Below, one piece after another: positions 32,380-32,883 of a DNA stretch of 32,883 nt. The stretch is taken from contig DAHWOF010000232.1 of NCBI GenBank assembly GCA_027335345.1, positions 1 to 32,883 of the forward strand, read 5' to 3'. Origin of the DNA: Granulicella sp. Its GTDB lineage: Bacteria; Acidobacteriota; Terriglobia; Terriglobales; Acidobacteriaceae. The first letter of the stretch is position 1. Each line of letters starts with the position of its first letter. The notes under the pieces were generated by a model. That model was not told the DNA's origin. It searched no databases and saw nothing but the letters and a program-made list of their open reading frames with translations. The position numbers and the translations under genes were made by a program.

Positions 32380-32611
32380 TGGCTCCCACGGTCACCCGGC
32401 AGGGTTCGACAAGGCTTGTTCTACGGCCAGGGCGCAACCACCCCCCCAACGGGCTTGTTGCGCTCCAGAGCCGAACACCCACCGTCGCGGATCTCGGCAA
32501 GGGCAGTATACCCATCCGCCCCAAACGCTACCAAGCCGGAACCATCCTCCCCAGCCTGTCACGGCTGGTGCAAAAATCCCCAGATGGGTATCTATCTGAC
32601 TCAGGTGACCA
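32380..32611. other. Gap between kch and transposase, with possible IS end
   Basis: No gene is visible. ATACCCATC (32508-32516) and GATGGGTAT (32583-32591) are inverted repeats. The second begins a stretch that leads into the transposase tail, so an insertion-sequence end may lie near 32585. The boundary cannot be fixed without the other end. Confidence 0.3.
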
Positions 32612-32883
32612 CTAGATCTTGTGGTTTGAGAAAGGCGGCTCAACCGCGCATTTGACCAGAGATTTGTAGGGAACCGGCTCGACAGCGACGGCCTGCTCCA
32701 GTAGCCGGCAGAAGAGCTTGCCACGGCTGCGTGACTTGCACCGGTTGAAGCGAAATGTGAACTCGTCGAGGTAAGCATCCAAATGTTCCAGACTCACCCC
32801 GCCTTGGTGGGTTCCCAGCAGCCAGCGTTTGAGCAAGGCGACCGCCAGATGAACGCGGGGCATCCATTCCGAAGCGGTCTTGC
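32612..32883 (-). CDS. ISXO2-like transposase (IS1595 family), C-terminal end, cut by window edge
   Basis: The frame stays open to the right edge, giving about 90 C-terminal residues. The translation includes ASEWMPRVHLAVALLKRWLLG, THQGGVSLEHLDAYLDEFTFRFNRCKSRSRGKLFCRLLEQAV and ends near PFSNHKI. The HLDAYLDEFTFRFNRRxSRxRG segment is typical of the C-terminus of ISXO2-like DDE transposases. The catalytic domain lies outside the window, so integrity cannot be judged. It marks recent mobile DNA beside the kch gene. Confidence 0.8.
   Translation of the reverse strand, partial: KTASEWMPRVHLAVALLKRWLLGTHQGGVSLEHLDAYLDEFTFRFNRCKSRSRGKLFCRLLEQAVAVEPVPYKSLVKCAVEPPFSNHKI

Noticed and set aside
1-32883. 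CRISPR arrays, tRNA or rRNA genes, prophage or origin
   Set aside because: No regularly spaced repeats, tRNA cloverleaf, rRNA segment, phage structural genes or replication genes were recognised on either strand.

Overview
The window looks like chromosome of a GC-rich bacterium, most likely an acidobacterium (Terriglobia-like). This is an inference from gene content: futalosine-pathway menaquinone synthesis (mqnA), an OPT transporter followed by a DUF2059 protein, a short very hydrophobic protein of a type I associate with Acidobacteria, secreted glycan hydrolases, and a dispersed palindromic repeat. The first cluster has an anaerobic flavour, so the host may be able to live without oxygen.

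Layout. (1) 1-6780: a cluster resembling the orange-protein (ORP) system of sulfate reducers. A sigma-54 activator gene (1556-2980) is flanked by two operons. The minus-strand operon encodes an ORP/NifX-like protein, a DUF169 protein and a TrmO-like protein cut by the left edge. The plus-strand operon encodes a second NifX-like protein, a DUF5320 protein, two MinD/Mrp-type ATPases with inserted ferredoxin domains, and a PaaI-type thioesterase. A consensus-perfect sigma-54 promoter lies before the minus operon, and palindromes of the form TTGCA-N3-TGCAA lie in both intergenic spaces beside the activator gene. (2) 6790-12076: a palindromic repeat, a DUF427 gene, topA and dprA. (3) 12200-17054: mqnA, an RNase H-fold-like protein, recX, a small membrane protein and RNase J. 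(4) 17055-18800: a lower-GC island with two PIN-like nuclease genes, whose last stop codon abuts the RNase J stop. (5) 19116-24085: an OPT transporter coupled to a secreted DUF2059 protein, a MerR-like/TPR protein and an amidohydrolase. (6) 24125-30954: a palindromic repeat, then a GH20 hexosaminidase and a 1448-residue protein that joins a sodium:solute symporter, a beta-lactamase-fold hydrolase and a NamZ-type muramidase in one reading frame. (7) 31147-32883: a Kch-type potassium channel and the end of an ISXO2-like (IS1595 family) transposase cut by the right edge.

Two systems stand out. The ORP-like cluster has its control sites visible in the sequence. The second is an apparent cell-wall amino-sugar salvage cassette in which uptake and periplasmic hydrolysis are covalently joined. 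Functions come from recognised motifs and gene order; no database search was run.
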